A DNA stretch of 64,000 nt from Utricularia gibba (taxonomy: Eukaryota; Streptophyta; Magnoliopsida; Lamiales; Lentibulariaceae). The DNA is taken from positions 2,170,001 to 2,234,000 of the forward strand of contig NEEC01000018.1 of NCBI GenBank assembly GCA_002189035.1. Reading direction: 5' to 3'. Of the stretch, positions 23,240 to 34,906 are shown in pieces (position 1 is the first letter of the stretch; each line of letters opens with the position of its first letter). The notes below the pieces were generated by a model. It was not told the DNA's origin. It did no database searches and saw nothing but the letters and a program-made list of their open reading frames with translations. A program made the translations under genes and the position numbers.

Positions 23240-24599
23240 AATCCAAACATTAACACTAAGATCAAGTAAAATAACCTTAATCAGGAGGGAATTTAAGAAC
23301 GAATGACATTTGACTCTTACTAATGAATGCCGCCATCCCTACAGCGATGCAATGAGTACTAATTTTCATAGGGATAGTTATTGCGACGCTCATTTTTAAT
23401 ACATGTTCAAAGTCAAAAATCTCCTGCGGCACTCAGAGTTTCGTGTCTTTGCTGGTCCGTGAACACGTATTGGCTGTCATTAGAGTGAGTATATTTCTTA
23501 TAGCAGAATTGTTAACAATAGTGGCAACATTTCTTATAGCAGAATTGTTGGTTAGTAACTGTTCAAAGTGCAGTTCACTTGGATCTCATCCCCAGACTTG
23601 GATGGCAGTAAGCTCTTCTGGCTCAGCTGGGAAACTGCATTCGTTAGTGTTCAAGTGACGGGTGACAGAAAGATGAAGAGCACTCATAGATTCGAGCATC
23701 AAGTGTACTGGAAAACACTTATGAGTGCCCTCCCTCTTCTGTCACCTCCCTTACCCTTCACCAAATCAGCATTTATCATTACTACAAAAAAAAAGAATGC
23801 ATTATCCAAGTATCAAGACATTGGAGTATTCTGGTAACTTTTGCAGCCAAAAAAACATATAACATAGATATGGTATGTGCATGAAAGAACCCTAAAACCT
23901 GAAAAAGAAACCTAAAATCGTGAAAGAAGGCGGTGACTACTTGTACTTCTAGAGAAGTCCTGCCGAGTTGTGAAGACACGGGTACCAAAAGGGTCCTTTA
24001 TATAGACAACAATGAGGCTCCCACTCCCAACGCTCCAACAAATACAATAAGTGCCTGCCCACCCCTCCCAAAATAAAAAGTTTTTCCTCATTTGCATTAA
24101 ACAAAGCGCAAGAATACAGAGTCTGCTACATTGAAATGTGTGATTCACTTGATGTGTTTCTTCTTCCCGGAGACGACCAGGTTCGATTCCCACCAAGCTA
24201 CCTTCACAGAAGATGCCTGAGGCTCCTCATATCGCACATCATTCAACGCTAACTGTAAAAGTTACAACATGCCAGATGATTACACGTCTCCGGTGCATCG
24301 TGAACAGCAAGTCCCCGCCCAATTTTCATCTCCGGAGAGATGGTGAAATTGTTATTCAAATGGGTATCCACAGAAGGGGTTTGTGTGAAGTGGCTTTCAC
24401 CCCACGTGCCCTCCTGTACGGATGCATTTAATATACGGATTTGGTTTTAGATTCGTTTTGGAAGGTGTCGTCCATATCAATCCGACACCTCCGAGAAATA
24501 AAAATTGATACTACAAGCAATAAAATTTTCTTGGATGAGCTGTCCGCTCTGTTTTAAAATCATATATCAAAACCGAACCGGTTCCCTATCGACTCGATT
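23240..24599. other. Intergenic with a hairpin and transposon-like debris
   Basis: Contains a 21-bp direct repeat (ATTTCTTATAGCAGAATTGTT) at about 23490-23550, the miR156-like hairpin at 23661-23746, and a GGTGGGAATCGAACC-type stretch (minus strand) near 24180-24200 of the kind common in plant retroelements. No protein gene is supported. Confidence 0.5.
23661..23746 (-). ncRNA. Candidate miR156-like precursor hairpin
   Basis: Two arms of about 27 nt pair with few mismatches around a loop that itself holds an AAGTGT/ACACTT stem. On the minus strand the 5' arm begins at 23744 with TGACAGAAGAGGGAGGGCAC, which by my recollection of miR156 matches 17 of 20 positions; the opposite arm, GTGCTCTTCATCTTTCTGTC, fits the star strand. 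Read on the plus strand the 5' arm is TGACAGAAAGATGAAGAGCA at 23663. The minus-strand product is closer to miR156. Expression is unknown, and it could be a decayed MIR156 locus. Confidence 0.55.
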
Positions 24600-25640
24600 T
24601 CGAGCCGGTTAAATTACAGTCAATATACATACAAAACTTAAGTATAAATTATAATAGCTTTATTGTTATAACTAATTCCAATACCAAAAAGAAAGGCTTA
24701 TGCAAAATGCATTAACCAATGTTAATACAAAAAAATAAAAATAAGATATAGCAATAAAACTGAATCTGAAATTGTAATTGCTAATGTAAATATCTGCTGT
24801 TAAGTTATTTAATAGATTTGAGCTTCAATATTAATAAGTTATTGAATATGTTGAAATATTGTAATTGAGTCAAATTAATATGAATATAAAAAAAAGTGGG
24901 GCTCCGATTAAATCGAATCTCGCATGTCGATTTAGTGGCTCGATTCGTTGGGCTAATACACGAGGGCGTCCTGAAAATGCTAAAATCAGGTAGCATGAAG
25001 AAAGGGGCTACCGGATTGGGCTTTTGAATTAGGACTTAAATGCCACAGGCCCAATCCAGAGTAGCCTCTCAGCCCAAGCTTGTGGGGTCTCTTCCCTTGG
25101 AGTGGGATGATTTGGTTTTTATTGTGACTTATTTTATACAATTAAAAAGTATTAGAATAAATAATCGAGAAAATTAAATTATATCAGAGATTATATTTTA
25201 TAAATTAACTTTTATGAATATGATTTATGTTTATTGTATGCGATATCCTAATAATTGACATCGTAACAATACCTGGATTAGCGTTAGCGTTAGAGAAACT
25301 ATGATGATGATCCGTTGATGAAAACAAATCCTGACTGGTTGCTTCGAGTACTACACATTCATCATGAATTTGTCTTGTGCTGCAACGGAGGTTTTGTAGT
25401 GGGTGATTGCAGCTTCAATGGCGGCGTGCAATTCTTCCATCGTGCTATCGCTTTTGCCTGGGAGTCGAATCGCCCCTCGATATTAGAAACCCGCTGTTCG
25501 CAAGGGAATTCCTCACCGACTCGGGGGTCGCATTGCCCCCCTCCTCCATTTCACCTCCTTCATTCTCGTTCTCAAGTTACTGGACGATAAAGAATACGAC
25601 TGCCGATCGATCGGAGAATCCTTCCCCCCACCTCCTGCGT
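24600..25640. repeat. Segmental duplication block R3, copy a
   Basis: Aligns with 34190-35190, including a degenerate LTR-like stretch (about 25150-25255) and the 3' part of a MAKR-like gene. Homology stops near 25640, inside what would be the coding region of the full gene in copy b. Confidence 0.75.
25362..25640 (-). pseudogene. 3' fragment of a BKI1/MAKR-like gene
   Basis: This matches the C-terminal half of the gene at 34907-35577, but small indels (for example near 25457 and 25525) break the frame several times and the 5' half is absent. It is a truncated relic carried by duplication block R3. Confidence 0.8.
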
Positions 25641-27290
25641 TGCCGCAACTCTGATAACAGACGGAAGAAGAGAGTAAGCTCGGACATGGGACTCATCATA
25701 GTATCCCAATGCCGCGAAATGGGCCATTCACCATATCCATAAGGACAAGACGCAACGATTGAGCCCACTAAGCATAGGAACTGGGCTGCACTCAAGAATC
25801 CTATACACAAAAAAGACGGCTACAAATCAGTAGTAAGTGCGGTAACGGCTATGACTTGCCCGAACGACAACGGCTCTTTTTGGGAAATGTCTATAAATAC
25901 TTGTTGCACACATGAACACCAATAATCCGGTTTTTTTTCCTGAAAGAAAGAAAGCTTTTCAAGTGAATATTGATCCATTTCAATATCCAAGCTCCACAGC
26001 ATATCATACAACAGCATATATACAATATCGCTTTCATGGTGGATCCGACGTGAAAGAAGCAAAATTGTAGAGATCAATCTCCCAAAATCCTGGTTCCACG
26101 TTCACTCTCTAACAAGTATTTCACTTGTTCTTTGTGTGTTTATCTCTCTGTATGTGCAGCGTGACACAATGGCCTCAAATGTATCCTATCACAAACATAA
26201 CCCAGCCCATATTTGATGGCAAAGAATACGACATTTGAACACCAAAGATGAAAATTTACCTACAATTACATGGACTCTGGAACCTCATACCCACATATCC
26301 ACCTCCCTGCTTTGAAGGTGCCCTTTAAAAAAAACGATTAGCTGAATTTTCCGTGTTGCTTTGAATCACATACGTGGGACTCATCCCCTCAACAGCATGG
26401 TAAACATCCTCTCCTAATCATTTTAGATACGGTGGAATTTGCCGTGTTGCTTTTGAAATAAGTCACATCTCCTTTCCTGTTAAATTTCACACACTCGGTG
26501 CCCGTATCATTTCACTTTTAAAACCTACTTTCTAAAAACCAAGAAATTGTTTTGGAAAACAGCATACAATAGCTGCAAAAGGACGCATCCTGCTATTAGG
26601 TTTCATCTCATAGCATGCCTATAATTATTATGCGCAACATAGGTTAACTTCGCACTTGATATCTACTATGTCGATAGTTGGGATGTTTGTATCTACTTTT
26701 TAATGTAACTTTGTAGTTATTAATGTCTGCAGTTGCCTATATTTCTCATTAGCATGTTTGAGGTTGTCAATATGCATCTACCTTAATTTGACTCTGTGAA
26801 GTGAATTTATGTTCATATTTATCGAGTATTTTTGTTTTGTTTTTCATAAAGAACACATTTTATGTCGTTGGTAAAATGTTAATATACGAAAAAAATTACA
26901 TTTTGGGATTGTTTTTGCATCAGAAAGAAGATGTTCGATTTTATTTTTTTTGCAGCAGAGATGATTCCGATTATTTTTTTGATCAGCAAAGAATTTCTTT
27001 TTTTAATTTTTTTTTTGAAGATAAAAGTAATCAGAATACTTAGTTCGAATTACAAATTTTAAATGCTTCTATTTTATACAATTTTTCAATTCACTCTACA
27101 AGGAGACGTGAATCCAAAGTATGAAGCCCTAAATCACGACTATATTCCACATTGCAAAGTCTTAATTGAAACAATATATAATTATGATAGAATGTTGGGG
27201 AATTTCGGTGAACACCAATTCTCCAAGGGCTTGTGAGACAGCTGATCGCTTATAAGACATGAAAGCCCATGAGAAGTCTACACACAGTAC

Positions 27291-27293
<3 letters not shown>
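25641..27293. other. Intergenic, promoter side of the galactosyltransferase
   Basis: No gene is recognised. The last few hundred bases presumably hold the promoter and leader of the gene at 27326. Confidence 0.45.

Positions 27294-27325
<32 letters not shown>
27294..27325 (+). repeat. (GA)16 tract touching the start codon
   Basis: Sixteen GA units end immediately before the ATG at 27326, so the repeat is in the 5' leader. GA tracts in plant promoters and leaders can bind BPC/GAGA-type factors, but position alone does not prove a role. Confidence 0.9.
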
Positions 27326-27329
<4 letters not shown>

Positions 27330-29948
27330 GGAAGGTGACAACGTATAGCGTTCTTCTTCAGAGCTCAGCTAGAGTTCTGATTTTCGGTTTTTTTTTTAGC
27401 ATCATAATAATTCTGGTCGACTTTCCTGTCTTTAAAGACGGGGAGAATTCGAAGGGGAAGCAAGCTCCTGTTCGTCCTCTTTATTCCGCAAACCCAAACA
27501 AACGAAAGGAGTTGCCAAAGCCTTGGCTTTCCAGCTTGAATTTATCTGCAGCCATTTTAAATACGACCTCCGAAACACATCATATGAAGACAACAAGAGA
27601 AGCTATTGTACTAGGCAGACAGCTCTGGGAAGAAATTGAGTTGATCCACGGTGAGGCTAGTAAAAGGTCCCATGCTAAGAGTGACTCGAAGCCTTGCAGG
27701 CATTCGATATCGGTTGCTAGGGATGAATTCGCGAAGAATGAGAATTTGCTAGTTTTGCCTTGTGGGCTCACTTTCGGCTCGGCTATAACAATCGTTGGAA
27801 CGCCGAACGGTTCACAGTTGGTGGTAGAATTGCAGGGAATAAAGATAATGGAAGAGGAGTACACACCGAGATTCCTGCATTTTAATCCAAGGTTGAAGGG
27901 CGATTGGAGTGGGAAGCCTGTTATTGAAATGAATACTTGTTACAGATTTCAATGGCGAACTCCACAACGTTGTGAAGGTTTGAGGTCCCAAGCAGATGAG
28001 GAGACTGGTCAGTGCGATATTTATCAAGTTTTGCGTTAAATTTACGCTTTCCATGTATTGTTTCCTATGTAAAAATCTAAAATTTATTTCACACCTTACT
28101 TTTGTTTCTAGTTACTTGAAACATCCTTTTTGTGTTAGAAAATTATGCTCACTTTTGAATAAATTGAGACTAAAAGGAACTCTGGAAGCAAATTTAGGCT
28201 GTCGGTTGGAAATTATCCATGAGAATAGCAATACTTATGCACCCATTTTGGCTTAATTTTCTGCAGTTGACGGAATGGTCAAGTGTGAGAAGTGGATACT
28301 CGATGAGGATTACAAGCTAGAGAAATCCAATGTTACACGGAAAGCAGCAAATGCATCAGTTGATTGGCCATTTCCATTTGCACAAGGCAAAGTATTCAGT
28401 CTCACTCTCACAGCGGGCTTGGAAGGTTATCACGTCAATGTGGATAGGGAGCACCTCGCCTCCTTTCCATACCCCATTGTGAGAACTACAATGTTTAATT
28501 TTTTTAAAATGATATTTCAGAGTACTAAATTTTCACTCATATCCACCAGGGGTTCAGTCTGGGAGATGCCACCGGATTGTCAATAACCGGGGATGTGGAG
28601 GTTCAATCGGTTCATTGCGCTTCACTGCCATCATCATACCCCACATTTTCCCCCATGAGTCATCTTGAATTTTCTGAAAGATGGAAGGCACCACCTCTTA
28701 ATGATACGCCAGTTGAACTTTTCATTGGTGTTATTTCTGCTGGAAGCCATTTTACTGAAAGGATGGCTATAAGAAAGTCTTGGATGCAGCATCACTTAAT
28801 CAAGTCAACCACAGTTGCTGCACGCTTTTTCGTTGCATTGGTGAGTTCGCAAGACTTCGTTTTTGTATTTTTATCATTCTGCACACTCGGAATTGAACCT
28901 TCGGTCATCACTTGCTCCAAAGGGGCCTATGAATGTCATAGCCACACAGGCTTTGTCAAAATATCCATGAACTTACGTGTGCCTCCATGTTGCATAGAAT
29001 GGAAGGAAAGAGATCAACATGGAAGTACTGAAGGAAGCCGAGTTTTTCCAAGACACTGTTATAGTACCACACGTGGACTTCTACAACCTCACTGCTTTGA
29101 AAACTGTTGCCATTTGCGATTACGGGGTCAGCAGTCCATATTTTACTACACACTGTTTTTCTTATTATTCTACAAATCCGCTTCCAACTAACTCAACAGT
29201 TGTTTTTTCAGGTAACAAGAATTCCATCAAAATATATTATGAAGTGTGATGATGACTCGTTTATAGGGGTAGGTGGTATTATTCAGGAACTGAGAAAATT
29301 TGAAAATAAGAGCAGCTTGTATATGGGGAATATGTTGTATAATAATATGCCAACGCGTAGTGGTAAATGGACTATGAGCTTCGAGGTACTCTCTCTCTCT
29401 CTCTCTCTAGCTTATTTGTGTGAAAAATGAGCCTCTTTCTTTTTTTAGTTTTACCGGTTTTGTACTTATGCCCTTCTACAGATGTGTGTTTTGTGCCTTT
29501 TTATTTTTTCTGAATGTACAATTGGCTTACTACTTTTTAGGAATGGCCCGACAAGCCATTTCTTCCCTACGCATGTGGGCCGGGTTATATTCTATCACCT
29601 GACATTGCAAAGTACATTGTTTCCGAATTTAATCATCACAGACTTCCGGTAAGCGTAGAAAAGTTTCCTTTCCTTCACAACTACAATCACCAGTTGGATC
29701 TCAGTGAGTTTCTTTTTTTTCTTTTTCTTTTGTTCCAGTTATGCTCATTGGAAGATGTTGCAACCGGAATATGGGTGTCCAGCTACAATACTACTGTGCC
29801 AGTTAAATACATCCACAACTCCTCGAAGTTCTGCACTAAAGAGTGCGCAGAGGGTTGCATAGTGTCTCATTACCAGACTCCGCGGCAGATGTTTTGCATA
29901 TGGGACAAGTTAACTCGTTTCGAACGCCCTGCTTGTTGCAATAAGTGA
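27326..29948 (+). CDS. GT31 hydroxyproline O-galactosyltransferase with galectin domain (GALT2-6 type)
   Basis: Seven exons, join(27326..28007,28267..28478,28550..28840,28998..29126,29212..29385,29541..29648,29739..29948), encode 601 residues, with every junction GT-AG and in frame. Order: cytosolic tail, membrane anchor near 17-34, stem, galectin-like lectin domain at about 145-330 (LPCGLTFGSAITIVG, then AGLEGYHVNVD), and a beta-1,3-galactosyltransferase domain from about 353 (IGVISAGSHFTERMAIRKSW) with the DxD equivalent KCDDDSF near 449-455 and GPGYILSPDIAKYIV near 509. This architecture is that of the Golgi/ER enzymes that add the first galactose to hydroxyproline of arabinogalactan proteins. 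It is slightly shorter than Arabidopsis members. Intron 5 begins with a CT microsatellite. Confidence 0.93.
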
Positions 29949-31308
29949 TGAACTTACTCGGAAATACCTTGCAGCACAATTCAATTCCTGTTGGAAGACC
30001 TTTATCATATATGTAACGATAAATAAGTCCTTCATTTCCATTCGGATTAGCTCATGAAGGATTGTTCGTGTTTGATGTAGTGTTGTATCGTCTCTGCAGT
30101 GAATGCATACGAATGACAGTGTCTTTAGTGGATTAAGTCACAGCTGCTAAGTGATGAATGTCGAATATTAAAGCCGAACGTTTCCTATAATCACTACACA
30201 TGCAACAAAACAAGCTAACCCTCTGAAATAAAGATGTAAATTTATCAAAATCAATCATCAGACTGAAATACAAATGAGAGAATATAATTCTCAATACCCC
30301 CTTAATTTTGAAGTTATACCTCTAGGTGTGTTAGATTTCGAAAAAATTGATATATCAAAAAAAATTTAATAACCATGCTTAGTGGTAAAGACATATGTAT
30401 AAAAAAATATTTGATTGATAAATTGAAAGTAATATAGAAAATACTTTAGATGGATTTATTTTATAAAAATATATTTTTAAAAAAATAATATAAAAAATTA
30501 TCTAATAAATCAAATCAATAATAGAAGAATGAGAAATATTATAATGGGGTGAAAAACATAGTGCAAAAAAATGGAAATGATAGGAAAAATCCTAACATGG
30601 TCCTAGAAAGGGTAAAATTATCTTATATCATTTGAGATATTCAAATCTAACTTCTATCAAAACAAAAAACGCAAGTTCAACAAGCAATTAAATATAGTAA
30701 TAACAAGTGTGAATCCCTCTACAAAAAAAATGAATTTTAACTATAAATTGTCAAGATTACAAACTTACCACAAAGTCAATGGAGTGCTAAGGATGAGGAG
30801 AAATAAGGAAGGATGGGAGATATAATTAAGAATTGGCCTAAGGTATGAATATATTTGAGAAATAAGATATCTCTTTGATAGCAATCTTTCAATACTTTGA
30901 GCATCAAATCCGTGCAGATTCAAAGTTTACCATTTTATTGTCCATTAGTTGAATTTGTTAGTTTTTGTGGCTTGCTCTATATATAAAGTTTGAATTAGTG
31001 TAAAACCGATTGAGCAAAAATACAGAGAATTTCTTCACTGCATTTTTATTTCATAAATCTTATGCCAAATTGAAGTAGGTATTTGACAAGAGGTTTTTGG
31101 TACTCAAAAATAAAGGGAATGCATCAATTAAATCTAACTTCTCCGACAGATTGGAGACAGTTAAAAGCGTCAAGACAAGAGTTTTCACAAACCTTCATTT
31201 ATCGTCAACTAAAGTACTCTCATATTCGTAGCTTCGGGACTCATTTAGCGCCATAACGTGCTTCTCAATTCCGACATTACAAAACACAATGTCAATACTT
31301 GAACGTTA
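29949..31308. other. Intergenic, nothing recognised
   Basis: 3' flank of the galactosyltransferase followed by A-rich sequence. No coding frame, inverted repeat or duplication stands out until the tandem array begins. Confidence 0.5.
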
Positions 31309-31855
31309 ATAATTAATATCAGCTACAAAGTCCCTATTAATTAAAGCATGATACAAGCTACAAAATTTTAATATTAAGCTACGTTTTAACAAATCATTTT
31401 AGAATTGGGTTTAATAGAATAGTAATTAATGTCAGCTACAAAGTCCCTATTAATTAAAACATGATACCACCTACAAAATGTGAATGTTAAGCTACGTTTC
31501 AAAAAATTGTTTTCGAATTGAGTTTAATAGAATAGTAATTAATATCAACTACAAAGACCTTATTAATTAAAACATGATACCACCTACGAAATTTGAATGT
31601 TATGCTACGTTTTAAAAATTGTTTTAGAATTGAGTTTAATAGAATAGAAAGTATTATCAGCTACAAAGTCCCTATTAATTAAAACATGATACCTCCTACA
31701 AAATATGAATGTTAAGCTACGTTTTAAAAAATTGTTTTAGAATTGAGTTTAATAGAATAATATTTAATATCAGCTATCAAGACCCTATTAATTAAAACAT
31801 GATACCACCAACAAAATTTGAATGTTAAGCTACATTTTGAAAAATCGTTTGAAAA
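31309..31855. repeat. Five-copy tandem array, unit about 113 bp
   Basis: The phrase CAGCTACAAAGTCCCTATTAA and its variants recur at about 31321, 31434, 31547, 31659 and 31772, spaced 112-113 bp, with the rest of each unit also conserved. The array ends exactly where duplicated block R1 copy c begins. Five copies is short for a satellite. Confidence 0.9.
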
Positions 31856-32925
31856 ATAAGAACAAGAAAATCGAAATATGAACTATCTCTTATTCTTATT
31901 ATAAGATACTAAGATTAAGGGGTATGTGCTTGGTACATTTACGTCATATTTGATCCTGTTGATCAAGTGTCTACAAATAAGACATAATTTTAAGTGTTTA
32001 GTGCGTTTTCTTCAACTTTTACGTCTTAATCTTACTGAATATACCAAAGAAAAACCCCTTTTAAATTAAATAATGAAGTGCAAGCCTTCTCAAGTCGATT
32101 AATTTAACCCAAATTCTATTTTAAATGGGTTCCAAACCATAGATCATTAGATCGAGGAACCTCCTGTAATTGTTGTCCATGACCTCTCACACACACTCAC
32201 ATATTTGTTTTAGTAAAAATTTCACAATTTTACGCACCATTGACAAGATATAAAAGTTTCAAAGGGGAGCCCTAGCCCATAAACCATTGACGTGTAACGA
32301 GAGATACATGAAATTAATTGGTCCATTATACTTAAGATTTAGATGAATAAACATTTAGTCGGGTTTAATGGAACCATAAATAATCAACATGATACTATTA
32401 AAAAGATAATGTAACTCGCAGCCCTAACCAAACCCGTTCTCTTTGTTTTCAAAGGGGAGCCCTAGCCCAGAATAAGCATTTTATTTTTCAATGGCAGTTG
32501 AACGTAAATTAGGTCTTGAGAAAACCCTAAATTTTTGTAGATTTTTTGTGTCCACTTTCGATTATTTTCATGATTCCATTTTCTGATAACCCACCCTGAA
32601 ACTTTTATGTGCCACCTTCGTGCCATTGTAAATTTGCAAGTTGCCACACAACATGTTTCTGAGGTGGTTTTCGAATTCAAAATTGGTATGGTATTCGCTA
32701 TCCTAAACCTAATGCTCACCCTTAATGAACATCACAAAAAGCCAAAAAAAACCTCCAATACTGCATTCCCAGTAGGTTTTCGAATTGTGATGGCCATCGA
32801 AGCTGCAGTTGCTATGACTGCCAGGTTTAGGGTGGACTAATTTGCTGATATCCGGAAACTCAACGAACAATACCATTTTATAATCAAATAAATCATGTAC
32901 GAACATTGAAATTTTGTATAGCATA
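31855..32925. repeat. Segmental duplication block R1, copy c
   Basis: Aligns with 12197-13230 and 17945-18905. It has no fucosyltransferase beside it. A solo LTR is inserted at its right end (32926-33096). Confidence 0.8.
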
Positions 32926-33096
32926 TGTTAGAACAAATGATTCTACATTGAGATTTAAAAGTAAAATTATTATGTATATAAAAAAATATAGATTACTAAT
33001 AATTGATTTATCCTAATTTTTTAATGTTATTCATATTCCTTGTATAACTGAACTTCACATGTGCTCATCCGATATATTAGATCCTTAATTTCAATA
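32926..33096. mobile_element. Solo TRIM-type LTR with two paralogous empty sites
   Basis: 171 bp from TGTTAGAACA to CTTAATTTCAATA, matching the LTRs of the element at 16415-16974. It is flanked by GCATA on the left and GCATG on the right. Blocks R1 a and b read straight through GCATGTCCAAGTG at the same place (about 13230 and 18902), so the ancestral site is known and the left target copy carries one change. Confidence 0.85.
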
Positions 33097-33106
33097 GCAT
33101 GTGCAA

Positions 33107-33300
33107 GTACCCCCGCAGATAAGCTGCGGCCAGAAGGAAGACTGATGCAACTAGTTTACCAATGCTCTTGTAAGGATTTGAATCATCTTATTTCCCATAA
33201 TGCTTACGGTAGTTATGATGTTGAAAGCTCTGTGATTCTTGTAAGGAAAGTGAGGTTATTTATAGAACTTCTTAGATCAAACAGAAGTACATTAAATGTA
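33107..33300 (-). pseudogene. Relic of a fourth methyltransferase: leader and first codons only
   Basis: Matches the start of methyltransferase copies 2 and 3 (N-terminal codons, start-codon region and leader, near 40010-40150 and 42715-42900), for example AGTTTACCAATGCTCTTGTA and GTGATTCTTGTAAGGAAA. The body of the gene is missing. It is more like copy 3 in its leader (GAACTTCTTAGATCAAACAG). Confidence 0.82.
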
Positions 33301-33411
33301 TACTACTATAAACATTGTTATAAGCTTTTTTTTTTCGCACAAAACGATGATAGTTACCCTCATTTTTACAATTCGTTTTCCATTTCTCATTATACTATTT
33401 TAATTTGTTTG

Positions 33412-34067
33412 GAAAAAATATATATTTTGTGTATACTTTTAGGGTGTTTTTGCACCAACACAATAAAAATTAAATCCTGATAATTTTGAGCACAAGGTGC
33501 ACGAATTTAGAGTTCTAATGGATTAAAGATGTGATAATATTGTTGCACCAGACATCCAAATTTGTTAAAATACTATATACAAATATTTCTATACATTCAT
33601 AAACATATTTTTTTTTTTCAATCGAATGAATGACAAATCTTTAAGACATGATGGATATTCATAAATAGAATTAATCAAAAAAATTATAATTATGAGATAT
33701 CATTGGATACAAGTGCGATTAATCAATGTTTTTAAATGATTAAATTAATATGAATATATAACTAACCCATTCTATGATTTAAAAAATTATAATTTATGAA
33801 ATCAAAGAGTAGTTTGACTGGAAAATAGGTATTAGAACACATCATCCCACAACAAAAAAATGAAAATAAAATAATTAAATATATATTAGAGATTGCAAAT
33901 CACTAATAATTGATTGAGGTTAATTTTTTTTAATGTGATCTATCTTTGTTATGTAATTGAGATTCACACATGTTTCCACAATCAATCAAATTCTTAATTT
34001 CAACACAAATTCAAGATGGTGAATACTACATAGAGATGTCGTCACAAAACAAACTGCGATACACAAT
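33412..34067. repeat. Segmental duplication block R2, copy b
   Basis: Aligns with 14536-15180, including the embedded LTR (about 33840-34005). It shows that the old partial element was present before the block was copied. Confidence 0.75.
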
Positions 34068-34189
34068 AAACTCATATTTGGTACATGGATTGCAGGTAAA
34101 AATATACCTGTTTCGTCCCTATACACCCATCAAAAATGAGTGCAGATAGATTTACATGAACTAAAGGGGGGAGGTCAGTTTATATAAAC

Positions 34190-34906
34190 AGCAATAACTA
34201 ATTCCAATACCAAAAAGAAAAACTTAGGCAAATGCATTAACCAATGTTAATACAATATAAAAATTGAAATAGATTCATGATTAAAAAATTAAATTAAAAT
34301 AAGATATAGCAAATAAAACTAAATCTGAAATTTGAACTGCTAATGTAAATCACTCTTGTTAAGTTATTTAATAGATTTGAACTTCAATATTAATAAGTTA
34401 TTGAATATTTTGAATTATTGTAATTGAGTCAAATTAATATGAATATCAGAAAAAAAAAGTGCAGCTCGGATTAAATCGAATCTCAAATGCCGATTGAGTG
34501 GTTCGATTCGTTGGGCTAAAAACACGGGTTGCCCTGAAAATGCTAAATTCAGGTAGCATGAAGAAAGGGGTTGCCTAATTGGGCTTTTGAATTAGGGCTT
34601 AAATGCCATAGGCCCAATCCAGAGGACCTCTTAGCCCAAGGCTGTGGGAGTCTCTTCCCCTTGGAATGGGATGATTGGGTTTTTATTGTGACTAAATCTA
34701 AAGTATTAGGGTACATAATTATACATAAAAAAAATAAAATTTTGAATATAATCTATGTTTATTGTATCTTTAGATTTCACACATATTAATCCGATCAATC
34801 GGATTTTTAATTTAAATTAAGAATGATTCAATTAGCATGGTTAAATCTAAAAAAACTCCGATGATGATCCGTTATGAAAACAAATCCTGACCGGTTGCTA
34901 AGAGTA
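34190..34906. repeat. Segmental duplication block R3, copy b (non-coding part)
   Basis: Aligns with 24660-25360 and carries another LTR-like stretch at about 34704-34818. It is the 3' flank of the MAKR-like gene that follows on the minus strand; homology to copy a continues into that gene to about 35190. Confidence 0.75.

Noticed and set aside
24140..24204. tRNA-like T-arm (AGGTTCGATTCCCACC)
   Set aside because: The T stem does not pair, no acceptor or anticodon arm can be built, and such GGGAATCGAACC strings are common in plant retroelements.
31309..31855. CRISPR-like array
   Set aside because: Repeats are contiguous with no spacers, and this is plant nuclear DNA; it is a plain tandem repeat.
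33061..33480. 139-codon open frame
   Set aside because: It starts inside the solo LTR and runs antisense through the methyltransferase relic; no homology of its own.
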